Shown piece by piece: positions 7,965 to 17,269 of a stretch of 64,000 nt of DNA. A program made the translations under genes and the position numbers. The first letter of the stretch is position 1, and every line of letters starts with the position of its first letter. Source of the DNA: Rhizobium sp. WYJ-E13 (GTDB taxonomy: Bacteria > Pseudomonadota > Alphaproteobacteria > Rhizobiales > Rhizobiaceae); the NCBI RefSeq assembly GCF_018987265.1, contig NZ_CP076854.1, positions 1,240,001 through 1,304,000 on the forward strand. Direction: 5' to 3'. The notes under the pieces are model-generated. The model saw nothing but the letters and a program-made list of their open reading frames with translations, was not told the origin of the DNA and ran no database searches.

Positions 7965-8993
7965 TTAGTCGTCGTTCAGGACATCGGCGTACGCGTAGAG
8001 CCCTGGCGAACCTCCGGTCATTAGGAAGAGGACGTTTGATCCCGACCTGATGGCGCCGCTGTCGAAATCAGAAAGCATGCCGGCGAATGCCTTGCCTCCA
8101 TAGACGGGATCGACAAGAAGGCCTTCCGTGCTGCCGAGCAACCTCACAGCCTCGACCATCTCCTGTGTCGGAATGCCGTAGCCGCCTCCGAGCTGTGTGC
8201 CGCTGATCCTGAGATCGACAGGCCCCACCTGCTCCTTCCTGGACATAAGCTGGAGAACAGAATTGACCTTGTCGACTGTAGCGGGAAGGCAGGCATCAAC
8301 GGGTGACAGGACGGTGTGAGCCAGTACTCGGGAAGGTTCACGGCCTGCGACCACCATTCCCGCCGCAAGCCCCGCATGCATTCCACCGCTGCCATTCGGG
8401 ATGACTATGTGGTCGAATTCCGTTCCCAGCTCGGCAGACTGCATCGCGATCTCGAAAGCGCAGTCCACATAGCCTAGACACCCAACCGGTGTTGAACCAC
8501 CAAGGGTGGCCACAAAGGGCTTGCGCCCGGACGCGGCCAGCTCGGACGCCCGGCGTGAGGCGAACACACCCGCGTCATCTCCCCGCTTCAGGACGTGCAA
8601 GCGAGCCCCGAACAAGCGATCCAGCAGGACGTTCCCGTTCTCCTGATAGATCGCCGTATCCCGAGGAACCATCTTTGCGAGAACCAGCTCGCATGCCAGG
8701 CCGGATCGCGCACACGCCGCGGCGGCGAGCCGGGCGAAGTTCGATTGGACTCCTCCGATCGCCACTAGGGTGTCGCAGCCCTCGGCTGCGGCCTGCCCTA
8801 CAAGGAATTCTAGCTTGCGCAGCTTGTTGCCGCCTCCCCCCAACCCCATGAGGTCGTCCCGCTTCGCCCATATTGTGATACCCTTTGCACGCGCACCGAG
8901 GACACTCTCGAGGCGGTCGAGGCGCTGAATTGGCGTCGTCCCCTCAATCAGGCGCGTGCGCGGGAAACGGCTTAGGAGCGGTGTTTTAGTCAT
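7965..8993 (-). CDS. D-cysteine desulfhydrase / ACC deaminase-family PLP enzyme
   Basis: A 342-residue fold-type II PLP enzyme. WAKRDDLMGLGGGGNKLRKLEFLVG contains the PLP Lys in GGNK, AIGGVQSNFARLAAA is the substrate loop, and IPNGSGGMHAGLAAG is the phosphate-binding loop. The motif around the Lys fits D-cysteine desulfhydrase or L-cysteate sulfo-lyase better than true ACC deaminase, which has a different substrate loop. I start at the ATG at 8993, after GGAGA; an upstream ATG at 9026 adds 11 unlikely residues. It stands between the tautomerase and FMN reductase genes on the same strand. Expected products are pyruvate, ammonia and sulfide or sulfite. Confidence 0.87.
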   Translation of the reverse strand: MTKTPLLSRFPRTRLIEGTTPIQRLDRLESVLGARAKGITIWAKRDDLMGLGGGGNKLRKLEFLVGQAAAEGCDTLVAIGGVQSNFARLAAAACARSGLACELVLAKMVPRDTAIYQENGNVLLDRLFGARLHVLKRGDDAGVFASRRASELAASGRKPFVATLGGSTPVGCLGYVDCAFEIAMQSAELGTEFDHIVIPNGSGGMHAGLAAGMVVAGREPSRVLAHTVLSPVDACLPATVDKVNSVLQLMSRKEQVGPVDLRISGTQLGGGYGIPTQEMVEAVRLLGSTEGLLVDPVYGGKAFAGMLSDFDSGAIRSGSNVLFLMTGGSPGLYAYADVLNDD

Positions 8994-9033
8994 CGGACTG
9001 TCTCCACGAAGGTTGATGTGCGGCACGACTGCC

Positions 9034-9441
9034 TCAGTCGGTTCTGCTTGCAGTCAGTTCTCCGGTGATAAACTGAGCCCGCCCCATACCGAACGACCAG
9101 TCTTCGTCCGAATTCTCCACGATAGAGACCATGACATCGGACGGATCGATACCGCACTCGATGCGAAACGACCGGGCAAGCGTTTCGTATAGGATGAGCT
9201 TCGTCGTGCGTGAGCGGACGCGGCTGATGATTTCGACAAGAACGAATCTTTCGGATCTATCAAACCCGAGACCGGTATCAAGGACTTGGAGATGCGATTT
9301 GTCGTACTGCTCCAATATCTGATATCGATCTCGGCGCGGAACGCCGAGCGCTTCGACCACGACATCGTGGGCTACGTCGAGCAGCGTTTGAAGTTCATCG
9401 ACGCTGCGCCCTTTGAAGACGTGGATCTTCACCAATGGCAT
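9034..9441 (-). CDS. Tautomerase-superfamily protein
   Basis: A 135-residue protein with Pro directly after the initiator Met (MPLVKIHVF), the catalytic amino-terminal proline of the 4-oxalocrotonate tautomerase/MSAD superfamily. The length is that of a fused two-unit tautomerase. The second half contains VLVEIISRVRSRTTKLILYE and ends in a typical SIVENSDEDWSFG segment. These enzymes move enol/keto double bonds or hydrate and dehalogenate 3-carbon acrylates. AAGGAGATGACCG precedes the ATG. The gene ends 40 bp before the D-cysteine desulfhydrase-like gene, so they are probably co-transcribed. Confidence 0.88.
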   Translation of the reverse strand: MPLVKIHVFKGRSVDELQTLLDVAHDVVVEALGVPRRDRYQILEQYDKSHLQVLDTGLGFDRSERFVLVEIISRVRSRTTKLILYETLARSFRIECGIDPSDVMVSIVENSDEDWSFGMGRAQFITGELTASRTD

Positions 9442-9686
9442 CGGTCATCTCCTTCTTCGGTGCGGTGCTTCGTCATGACGTGGATTCGCATCCCGATGGC
9501 GTGCAGCTCGCACCGGAATTCCGAGAGTTGAGGTCACCCATGTTACGACCTTCGCCACCTTCGGAAGGCGTGAAGGCAGACTTCGTCTGTGATACATTTG
9601 AGCATGATGCCAGCGCACCTATTATCGTGGCGAGGACGACTGCCTGCCGTCCTGCCGACACCCAAGATTTGAGTGCGATCGGCAAC
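9442..9686. other. Intergenic gap, no gene seen
   Basis: This 245-bp stretch separates the SDR gene from the tautomerase gene on the minus strand. Frames crossing it have no ribosome site or recognisable domain. It probably holds the promoter of the tautomerase group. No clear copy of the GGTATCG palindrome is present. Confidence 0.4.
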
Positions 9687-10529
9687 TTAAACCCCGGCAT
9701 GGGACGCTCCGGGCATGGCATTCTGCGGGATCGCTGCGGGGCGATATCGGGGCGCAGGAATGCTCCGCGACAGGTTTGGTATCAACTTCTGCCTCGCCGC
9801 CTCATATGCATTCCAGTCATCCGCGTCCGGAACGGATGGAAGCGTCACCAGCTCCCCCAAATCCAAGCCCGCGAGAGCAGCGTCCACCGTGTCGTCGGCT
9901 TTCATGACTATATTCTCAGGAAGATGCTTGAGCGATCCGCCGGAAGCCTCCCAGAACGGAGTCTCCACAGCCCCCGGAAGGACGGCCTGAACGCGAATGT
10001 TCTTCTCGGCAAGTTCCTTGTGAAGCGAGAACGTCAGCGCGAGAACGAACGCTTTGGTGGCACCGTAGACGCCGTTGAGAATTTCGGGGGCGAGAGCAAG
10101 CGCCGATGCGACGTTGATGATCGTGCCCTTCTCGCGCGCCACAAAGGACGGAGCGGCGGCATAGACAAGCCGGGTCAATGCCGTGACGTTGATCCTGATC
10201 ATGCGCTCCATGTCGTCAACATCAGAGACAAGGAGCGGCTGCACCGCGCCAACGCCTGCATTGTTGACGAGCACCGCGATTGATGGATCGCTGTGAAGTA
10301 ACCTCTCGATCTTGAGAAGGTCCTCCTTGGCGCCGAGATCGGCTCGCAGGGTCGTAACGCGACGCCCAGTCCCCCGGGTGATTTCTCCGGCAACCTTCGT
10401 GAGCGCATCTTGGCTGCGCGCCACGAGGACGAGATCGTAGCCTCGTCTGGCGAACCTGTCGGCGTAGATCGCCCCGATGCCTGAGGATGCACCTGTAATC
10501 AGGGCTGTCCCTTTGGAGGATTGGGTCAT
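9687..10529 (-). CDS. Short-chain dehydrogenase/reductase (classical)
   Basis: A 280-residue SDR. TGASSGIG at residues 13-20 binds the nicotinamide cofactor, VNNAG is intact, and NVASAL with NGVYGATKAF gives a normal Ser-Tyr-Lys active site, unlike the SDR at 1977. VLVARSQD after the second strand favours NADP. The C-terminus is about 30 residues longer than the minimal family. GGGAGACGCTAG precedes the ATG at 10529. Transcription probably starts at the shared promoter element 10623-10653, whose -10-like box points this way about 95 bp upstream. The substrate is unknown; placement suggests the same regulon as the SDR-RidA operon. Confidence 0.9.
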   Translation of the reverse strand: MTQSSKGTALITGASSGIGAIYADRFARRGYDLVLVARSQDALTKVAGEITRGTGRRVTTLRADLGAKEDLLKIERLLHSDPSIAVLVNNAGVGAVQPLLVSDVDDMERMIRINVTALTRLVYAAAPSFVAREKGTIINVASALALAPEILNGVYGATKAFVLALTFSLHKELAEKNIRVQAVLPGAVETPFWEASGGSLKHLPENIVMKADDTVDAALAGLDLGELVTLPSVPDADDWNAYEAARQKLIPNLSRSIPAPRYRPAAIPQNAMPGASHAGV

Positions 10530-10622
10530 CTAGCGTCTCCCTGCTGAGCGTCCGTGGGCGTGCTGCCCATCTGACTGTTGGCCGTTAATCGTCATAGGGA
10601 TCGGCCGGAACCCACCCAGAAT

Positions 10623-10653
10623 CCATTGGACGAAGGTATCGGCGATACCTTGG
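10623..10653 (-). promoter_or_regulatory. Shared operator/promoter element, copy B
   Basis: The core AAGGTATCGGCGATACCTT (10633-10651) is a perfect 9-1-9 palindrome. Read on the minus strand it continues as CGTCCAATGG, matching CGTACAATAG of copy A and GTGCAATGG of copy C, which orients the promoter toward the SDR gene at 10529. The plus-strand VOC gene at 10779 starts about 130 bp away and could be affected too. Confidence 0.62.
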
Positions 10654-10778
10654 AAGGGTTTTCGCGATCGATCACACGCCGGAACCAACACCATCGGACA
10701 ATGGACGCGACCGGTGCGCGAGAGCATCGTCACGCCGTCTGCGGATGGTCCGCAGGTTCACCTAGAGGGAGAAGGCGA

Positions 10779-11450
10779 ATGACCATCCAGGAGCGCAGCA
10801 CTCAGTCTGCCACCGCTGTGAACGACATCGACATGAAGCTTGAGGTCATTGTGATACCTGTATCCGACGTTGATCGCTCGAAGTCCTTCTACACGGCCCT
10901 TGGCTGGAGACTCGATGCCGACGTCTCTGGCGCAGATGGTTTCCGGGTCGTCCAGGTTACGCCTCCGGGATCGCCCTGCTCCGTCATCTTCGGCAGGAAA
11001 GTTGCTGCGGCCGTTCCGGGATCGGCACAGGGCCTGCATCTCATCGTCTCGGACATCGAGATGGCCCATGCGGCGCTCGCGGCTCGCGGAGCGGAAATGA
11101 GCGGTGTTTTCCATGACTCGGGTGGTGTGTTTCATCACAACGGTACAGACGGACGGCTCCCCGGCCCCCACCCCTCTCGCGCCAGCTATGGCTCGTTCGC
11201 GTCCTTCACGGATCCGGACGGCAACGGGTGGCTGCTCCAAGAAGTGACCGCGAGACTTCCCGGCCGCATCGAAGCCACAGGTGCAGCCTTCAGCTCCGCC
11301 GCCGATCTTGCGACCGCGCTTCGTCGTGCCGCCGAAGCCCATGGCGAACATGAGAAACGCATGGGTGGGAAACACGACGATGCATGGCCGGACTGGTACG
11401 CCGAATATATCGTGAGCGAGCAGTCTGGCGGTCCTCTCCCGACTCGATGA
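10779..11450 (+). CDS. VOC (glyoxalase/extradiol dioxygenase fold) family protein
   Basis: A 223-residue protein with one vicinal-oxygen-chelate module: LEVIVIPVSDVDRSKSFYTALGWRLDAD begins the first beta-alpha-beta-beta-beta unit and SFASFTDPDGNGWLLQEV ends the second, with Glu in the usual metal position. After residue 150 there is a roughly 70-residue tail rich in His and charged residues (AHGEHEKRMGGKHDD) that is not part of the fold and ends in DWYAEYI. GAGGGAGAAGG lies just before the ATG at 10779; a longer frame from 10578 is not supported. Such proteins include glyoxalases, dioxygenases and resistance proteins. The specific reaction is not evident. Confidence 0.87.
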   Translation: MTIQERSTQSATAVNDIDMKLEVIVIPVSDVDRSKSFYTALGWRLDADVSGADGFRVVQVTPPGSPCSVIFGRKVAAAVPGSAQGLHLIVSDIEMAHAALAARGAEMSGVFHDSGGVFHHNGTDGRLPGPHPSRASYGSFASFTDPDGNGWLLQEVTARLPGRIEATGAAFSSAADLATALRRAAEAHGEHEKRMGGKHDDAWPDWYAEYIVSEQSGGPLPTR

Positions 11451-11517
11451 GCATTGTGCGTGGCGGCGCTGAATGAGTCCAAGGTGGGACTAGCGGCGTC
11501 GCGGGCTCGCTGATTTT

Positions 11518-11546
11518 CCGCCGATACCGATACCATTGCACTATAG
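11518..11546 (+). promoter_or_regulatory. Degenerate shared element, copy D
   Basis: Two direct half-sites (CCGATACCGATACC, 11521-11534) are followed by ATTGCACTATAG, which aligns with the post-palindrome part of copies A to C. The left inverted arm is not conserved. It lies about 125 bp before the first sensor kinase gene. It is weaker than the other copies and may be a diverged promoter of the same type. Confidence 0.35.
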
Positions 11547-11671
11547 ATGGATAGCAGCAGGGTGAGGCATGATCCGGCGGCGACATTGTCCTCGCAAAAG
11601 CACGGAGCGACTGTCGGACGGCTACCGGCTACGACAAGCAATTCGGATGTTCCAGCTCACGAAGGGAAATT

Positions 11672-14116
11672 GTGACGAACCAGAATCCGGACAATACCCA
11701 TGCAGACAATCCTGCGCTGCCGCCGCATGCTTCAGCCCAGATCGCCGCGATGACAGGTCGCGATCGGCTTCGTCGGTGCGTGGACGACATCCTGACAATC
11801 ACGGCTCTTCCTACTACATGGATCGGAAAAGGCCTTGATGACATTGGCAAGAGACTCCTGGATGTCGTCGGCCCTCTGTTGAACGTCGATTTCCTGGTTC
11901 TGAGAATTGCCGCGCGCCAAGGCGAACGGAGCACCAACATCACTTGGTTCGGGAGACTCGCTGGGTTGGACGACGCGAGTGGTTTCCGACATGACCTGAT
12001 AGCCATGCTTGGCGATGTGACTTCCACGTTATCTGCCACTACGTTGCAATGGGGCACATCGACGTTCTCCTGTGTTCTCCAGGAACTCAACGCAAACATC
12101 GCCAATGGCGCGCTCGTTGCCGGCACCCGTGAATCCTTCTTCCCTGATGAAGAGGACAGGGTCATCCTGCGCGTTGCAGCAATCCAGGCAGCCGTCGCAA
12201 TCGGACAGGCTTTCAAACTTCGGGATGACAATCAGGCGGCAATCATTCGCGAGCGCAACAGGATCGACGATGCGATTCCACTGATGGCATGGTTCGCCCT
12301 ACCGGACGGTCGCGCCGATCACCTCAACACGCATTTCCTGGGGTTTCTCGGATACACGAGGGAACAGGCTATTGGCTGGAACTGGATGACGGCCCTTCAC
12401 CCGGACGATGCAACGACGTTGAAGGACACATGGCTCGCACTTCTCAGGTCGGGGCGCGCTGGAGAAGCTGAGGCCCGCCTGCGCGGCTGCGATGGCGACT
12501 ACAAGTGGTTCCTGTTCCGTGCAAATCCGTCATATGCCGAAGATGGGTCGCTGGCGGGTTGGTACGGCACGAATACCGACATCGACGACAGGAAACGAAC
12601 AGAGGAAGAATTGCGCAAGAGCGCTGCGTTTCTCGCGCAGGGCCAGGAACTGACCCAGACGGGCAGCGTCTGGTGGAGACCGTCGACTGACGAGATCCAG
12701 TGGTCGGACCAGGCTTACCGGGTTGCCGGCCTGCCCGTCACGCAGAAGCCGACGGTGACCATGATGTTCGACCGTTGCCACCCCGAAGACCTAGCTCAAG
12801 TCCGAGAGCTCATTTCCCGCGCGGCGCACGATGGCATGAATGTCGACCTCGAGCACCGCCTCTTGATGCCAAACGGGGAAATCAAATACGTGCACGTGGT
12901 CCTTCAGAACATCGGCTTGAATGCCGCTGACCCAGAATTCATAGGCGCCGTGACAGACATCACCGCGCGAACGATCGCGGAGAGGACGCTCCGACGAAGT
13001 GAAGTGCTCCTTGCGGAAGGACAAAGGATCAGCTTGACCGGGACCTTTTCCTGGAAGGTCGACACCGACGAACTGACATTCTCGGACGAGCTGAACCGGA
13101 TCTTCGGCTTCGATCAGAACACTGTAATCGATTTCGACAAGATAGCTGCACGCGTCTACGAGGAGGATCTTGGCCTTCTGGCGAAGAAGATGGCTGAGGT
13201 GCGCTCGGGAGGCGACAACCCTGACTACGACATCAGGCTGTTCGTCGATGGTCGTATGAAGTATGTCAGGGTCGTGGGACGCATAGTCCAACACCTCGAC
13301 GGCACGACGGAGTGCATTGGAGCAGTGCAGGATGTCTCAGCGCAGCGGCTGGCGGAGCAGGCCCGGGACAAGCTGCGCTCCGACCTGGCTCAGCTTGCTC
13401 GAGCGATGAGCCTGAGCACCATGGTCGCATCCATTGCGCACGAGGTGAACCAGCCCTTGGCCGGAATCATCACGAACGCCAGTACATCTTTGCTAATGCT
13501 GTCGCAGACCCCGCCAGATGTGAGCGGTGCAATGGAAACAGCACGACGGACGATCCGCGATGGCAACCGGGCGGCGGATGTGATCGTCCGGCTGCGAAAT
13601 CTGTTCAGGCGAGGCGTTGCGACGGTCGAGCCGCTCGACCTCAACGTGGCGGCCCGGGAAGTGATCGCGCTCTTGACAAACGACATGCAACGAGGCCGCA
13701 TCAGCCTGCATTCGGAACTTTCCGATAGCCTGCCCCTCATCGTTGGAGATCGCGTGCAGCTCCAGCAGGTCATAATGAACCTCCTCCGAAATTCCATCGA
13801 GGCCATGGCGGACATATCGCCTTCGTCCCGAAGCATCCTAGTTCGAACAGAGGCGGAGGACGATGGAGGCGTGAAACTGACAGTTTCCGACACTGGGTGC
13901 GGATTGGCAACTCTGGAAACAGATCGCCTGTTTGACGCCTTCCGCACAACGAAACCCGATGGCATGGGAATCGGTTTGTCGGTAAGCCGCTCCATAGTCG
14001 AAGCGCATGGAGGTAAAATCTGGGCGACCTCGGGTTCCGCAGGCGGCGCCATATTTGGCTTTTCGATAAGGGCTCGGAGAACGCAGGACAGCCCCTGCTC
14101 GAAGGCGGATCGATAA
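11672..14116 (+). CDS. Multi-PAS sensor histidine kinase (first cassette)
   Basis: An 814-residue soluble kinase with no clear membrane segment. An N-terminal GAF-like domain (about 20-185) is followed by three PAS/PAC units (about 190-315, 320-435, 445-560), each ending in a PAC-type W-x-G-x-x-x-DI/V motif. The dimerisation domain has SIAHEVNQPLAGI with the phosphorylated His near residue 590. The ATPase domain has N-box LLRNSIEAM and GMGIGLSVSRSIVEAHGG. The start is GTG at 11672 after GAAGGGAA. The stop overlaps the ATG of the receiver gene by 1 bp. The architecture resembles FixL/StyS-type cytosolic sensors of redox state or aromatic ligands; the ligand is unknown. Confidence 0.9.
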   Translation: MTNQNPDNTHADNPALPPHASAQIAAMTGRDRLRRCVDDILTITALPTTWIGKGLDDIGKRLLDVVGPLLNVDFLVLRIAARQGERSTNITWFGRLAGLDDASGFRHDLIAMLGDVTSTLSATTLQWGTSTFSCVLQELNANIANGALVAGTRESFFPDEEDRVILRVAAIQAAVAIGQAFKLRDDNQAAIIRERNRIDDAIPLMAWFALPDGRADHLNTHFLGFLGYTREQAIGWNWMTALHPDDATTLKDTWLALLRSGRAGEAEARLRGCDGDYKWFLFRANPSYAEDGSLAGWYGTNTDIDDRKRTEEELRKSAAFLAQGQELTQTGSVWWRPSTDEIQWSDQAYRVAGLPVTQKPTVTMMFDRCHPEDLAQVRELISRAAHDGMNVDLEHRLLMPNGEIKYVHVVLQNIGLNAADPEFIGAVTDITARTIAERTLRRSEVLLAEGQRISLTGTFSWKVDTDELTFSDELNRIFGFDQNTVIDFDKIAARVYEEDLGLLAKKMAEVRSGGDNPDYDIRLFVDGRMKYVRVVGRIVQHLDGTTECIGAVQDVSAQRLAEQARDKLRSDLAQLARAMSLSTMVASIAHEVNQPLAGIITNASTSLLMLSQTPPDVSGAMETARRTIRDGNRAADVIVRLRNLFRRGVATVEPLDLNVAAREVIALLTNDMQRGRISLHSELSDSLPLIVGDRVQLQQVIMNLLRNSIEAMADISPSSRSILVRTEAEDDGGVKLTVSDTGCGLATLETDRLFDAFRTTKPDGMGIGLSVSRSIVEAHGGKIWATSGSAGGAIFGFSIRARRTQDSPCSKADR

Positions 14117-14484
14117 TGACGAGCGCGCGCGCGCTGGTATCTGTCGTTGATGATGATGAGTCGGTCAGAGAGTCTCTTCCCGACCTGATCCGGATGTTCG
14201 GATACGACGTCCGCGCATTCTCCTCTGCCGATGAGTTCCTGGATTCCGAATGGGTGTCAAGAACGAACTGCCTGATACTCGACGTCGCCATGCCTGGCAT
14301 GTCCGGTCCCGAGCTTGAGGAAGAGTTGATCCGTCGCGGTGACCGAATTCCCGTGGTCTTCATAACAGCCCACAAGGATGAGAACGATCGAATTCCACTC
14401 ATGCAGAACGGCGCGGTTGCCTGCCTGTTCAAGCCGTTCAGCGATGTCGCGCTCCAGGAAACGCTGGATCGGGTTTTTGCCTAG
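14116..14484 (+). CDS. Receiver-only response regulator (first cassette)
   Basis: A 122-residue receiver domain with no output domain. VVDDDESVRESLP holds the acidic pocket, LILDVAMPGMSG the phosphoacceptor Asp56, VVFITAHKDE the Thr region and CLFKPFSD the conserved Lys. The sequence is of the FixJ receiver type. It is coupled to the kinase by a 1-bp overlap. Lacking a DNA-binding domain, it must act by protein contact or as a phosphate relay or sink, perhaps toward the FixJ-like protein at the window start. The next kinase gene begins 17 bp downstream. Confidence 0.92.
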   Translation: MTSARALVSVVDDDESVRESLPDLIRMFGYDVRAFSSADEFLDSEWVSRTNCLILDVAMPGMSGPELEEELIRRGDRIPVVFITAHKDENDRIPLMQNGAVACLFKPFSDVALQETLDRVFA

Positions 14485-14500
14485 GAGAGTGTGAGCTCGG

Positions 14501-17269
14501 GTGCAATCTCAGCAAAGTCCGGCAGCATCCGACACCATAGGACAATGTACGACAAGTTGCGGAACCCATACAGTGCACGAGAAGGGTAGCTCAGCCCTTG
14601 AAAGGACATGCATGCAGACGGAACTCGGTCGGGTTCTCGATACGCTGCCTGGGATGGTGTTCAGCGCTCTTCCGGACGGACGCATCGATTTTGTGAACAA
14701 GGACCTGGCCGACTTTTCGGGCGTCCCGATGACCGAGGCAGACTCGTGGGAATGGCCGGTGCACGCGGAACCTGCGCAGGCGTCGATGATCCTGCAACGC
14801 TTTCGTTCGATGCTATCTCTGGGTGAGCCATTCGAGATGGAGATTCCAACCCTGCGCGCTGACGGCGAGCGCCGCCTTCTGAGGGTTCAGTGCAATCCCA
14901 TGCTCACAGACGGCAATGTCCAGAAATGGTATGGGCTTGCCTCCGAATCCAGGCTTGGAAGCAGCGATAGCCGTTCCGAGCACGAAACTGACTTTCAGCG
15001 CATCGTGGATAGCATTCCTGTTCCAGTCGCGGTCACCACACCGACCGGAGACGTTGAAGCATTGAACAATCCCGCTCTCGAATACTTCGGCATGACGCTG
15101 GAGGAACTGAAGAACTGGAAGGCGATCGAAGTCGTTCACCCCGAGGACCTGCAGCAAACCATCGCCGATCAGCTCGAGGCTCACAGGACAGCGACCTTCT
15201 ACAATGTCGAAAGCCGGCATCTCCGCTCGGACGGCGTATATCGGTGGCACAATGTGCTTGGCTTGCCATTCAAGGATCGCGACGGAAATATTCTGCGTTG
15301 GTTTCATCTTCTCGTCGACATTGATGACCGCAAAAAGGCTGAATTGGCGCTCGCCGCGCGCGAGCGCGAAGCGCAACTCGTATTGGAAAGCATCCCGGCC
15401 GGGATCGGCGTCCTCGCTCCAGATGGAGAGGTCGAGGCGGTCAACGGACCGCTGCTGCGGTACTACGGCCGCACGCTCGATGAGCTGCGCGAATGGGGCA
15501 GCACAGATGTCGTTCATCCGGACGACATGCCCCGGATGATCGCAGCCGTGTCGGATGCCGTCGCATCCGGATCTCCGTATGATACAGAAGTGCGTCTGAG
15601 GCGCGCCGACGGAACATATCGGTGGTTCCAAGTCACCGGACATCCCCTGAAGTCGGAGGATGACAGGATCATCCGGTGGTACGCCCTTCACATGGACATT
15701 GATGATAGGAAGCGGGCAGAAGACGCGCTGGCGGAACGTGAGCGCGAGTCACGATTTGTCATCGACGGCATAGCTGGAATGATTGCGATCTTTTCGCCGG
15801 ACGCCAAACTGATTGGCGGCAACCAGCAGATAATCGACTATTTCCAGCGTCCTATCGAGGAGCTCGACAACTGGGCAACGAACGGGATCACCCATCCCGA
15901 CGATCTGCAGATCTGCATCGACAGTTTCATGGGAGCCATCGCGACCGGAGAGCCCTATGACTACGAGACCCGCTTCCTGCGACACGATGGAACGTGGCGT
16001 TGGTTTCAGCTTCGCGGGTTGCCATTGCGAAACACCGACGGTGAGATCGTGCGCTGGTATGGCCTGCTGACGGACATAGACGATCGAAAGCGGACGGAGG
16101 ACAGCCTCCGCAGAAGCGAAGCCTTTCTCGCCGATGCCCAACGACTCAGCAAGACTGGAAGCTTCTCACTAAAGCTAGCCACAGACGAGGTCACCTGGTC
16201 GGCGGAAACCTACCGCATCTTCGAGGTCGATCCTTCCTCGAGGGTCACGCTGCGCACGATTCTGTCGCGGCTGGATCACGACAGTCTTGCAAGGGTGCAG
16301 CGCATCCTCGAACGCGCGCGCGAAGGAAATGGCGACTTCGACTACGACATCACGCTCGTGATGCCCGACAAGTCGATGAAGCACGTTCGCGTGCTGGCGC
16401 ACAGCGAGCGAAACAAGGACGGCGAGCAGGAACTAACTGGCGCAGTGCAGGACGTAACTGAAAGCCGGCGGGCAGAAGAAACACTCAACGAGGTTCGGTC
16501 CGAGCTCGCCTATGTCACCCGCGCGACAAGCCTTGGCGTGCTGACCGCGTCGATCGCCCACGAGGTCAATCAGCCTCTTGCCGGAATCGTCACCAATGCG
16601 AATACGTGTCTTCGCGTGCTGGCTACGGAACCTCCCAACATGGAGGTCGCTAAAGACACGGCTCGCCGCATGATCCGCGATGCCAACCGGGCCGCCGACG
16701 TGATCGTCAGGCTGCGGGCGCTGTTCAGCAGAAAACCTCCGAGCATCGAACCGATCGATATGAACGAGATAGCAAGCGAAGTGATCGCGTTGGCACTCAG
16801 CGATCTCCAGCGGGCGCGCGTGTCGATCGCGACAGAATTCGGCCCCGACCTGCCACGCGTCGCAGGTGCGCGTGTCCAGCTCCAGCAGGTGATCATGAAC
16901 CTGCTCCGAAACGCCATCGAGGCTCTGGCTGTGATCAACGACAGACCGAGGAAAATCACAATCAGGACGCAAGCAGACCCGAAAGGTGAGGTCCAGGTTT
17001 CAGTGAGTGACGACGGAGTCGGCTTCGGCTCGCAAGGGATGGGACGGATCTTCGACGCATTCTACACCACGAAGCCCGATGGCATGGGCATCGGGCTATC
17101 TGTCAGTCGATCCATAGTCGAAAATCACAATGGACGGCTGTGGGCAAACGCAAACAATGGCCTTGGCGCAACGGTTGCATTTGCCATTCCGATATATGAG
17201 GTCGCCAGCGAGTCTTGCGACCTTAGAGCTAAAGACAGGTCACAGTCGCCCTCGGGGACAGTTCGATGA
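14501..17269 (+). CDS. Multi-PAS sensor histidine kinase (second cassette)
   Basis: A 922-residue soluble kinase built from about five PAS/PAC units (roughly 42-155, 165-280, 290-405, 412-530, 540-660). Units 2 to 4 are close tandem repeats, each with an HPDD or HPED turn and ending in a DIDDRKR/K linker. The His domain reads TASIAHEVNQPLAGI (His near 687), the ATPase domain LLRNAIEAL and GMGIGLSVSRSIVENHNG. It parallels the first cassette kinase but lacks its GAF-like part. The start is uncertain: GTG at 14501, or ATG at 14612 with a better-spaced AAAGGA; both keep all domains. The stop overlaps the receiver ATG (ATGA). Confidence 0.88.
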   Translation: MQSQQSPAASDTIGQCTTSCGTHTVHEKGSSALERTCMQTELGRVLDTLPGMVFSALPDGRIDFVNKDLADFSGVPMTEADSWEWPVHAEPAQASMILQRFRSMLSLGEPFEMEIPTLRADGERRLLRVQCNPMLTDGNVQKWYGLASESRLGSSDSRSEHETDFQRIVDSIPVPVAVTTPTGDVEALNNPALEYFGMTLEELKNWKAIEVVHPEDLQQTIADQLEAHRTATFYNVESRHLRSDGVYRWHNVLGLPFKDRDGNILRWFHLLVDIDDRKKAELALAAREREAQLVLESIPAGIGVLAPDGEVEAVNGPLLRYYGRTLDELREWGSTDVVHPDDMPRMIAAVSDAVASGSPYDTEVRLRRADGTYRWFQVTGHPLKSEDDRIIRWYALHMDIDDRKRAEDALAERERESRFVIDGIAGMIAIFSPDAKLIGGNQQIIDYFQRPIEELDNWATNGITHPDDLQICIDSFMGAIATGEPYDYETRFLRHDGTWRWFQLRGLPLRNTDGEIVRWYGLLTDIDDRKRTEDSLRRSEAFLADAQRLSKTGSFSLKLATDEVTWSAETYRIFEVDPSSRVTLRTILSRLDHDSLARVQRILERAREGNGDFDYDITLVMPDKSMKHVRVLAHSERNKDGEQELTGAVQDVTESRRAEETLNEVRSELAYVTRATSLGVLTASIAHEVNQPLAGIVTNANTCLRVLATEPPNMEVAKDTARRMIRDANRAADVIVRLRALFSRKPPSIEPIDMNEIASEVIALALSDLQRARVSIATEFGPDLPRVAGARVQLQQVIMNLLRNAIEALAVINDRPRKITIRTQADPKGEVQVSVSDDGVGFGSQGMGRIFDAFYTTKPDGMGIGLSVSRSIVENHNGRLWANANNGLGATVAFAIPIYEVASESCDLRAKDRSQSPSGTVR

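Noticed and set aside
9435..10283. Plus-strand frame of 282 codons opposite the SDR gene
   Set aside because: The minus-strand SDR has complete motifs and a ribosome site; this frame has neither.
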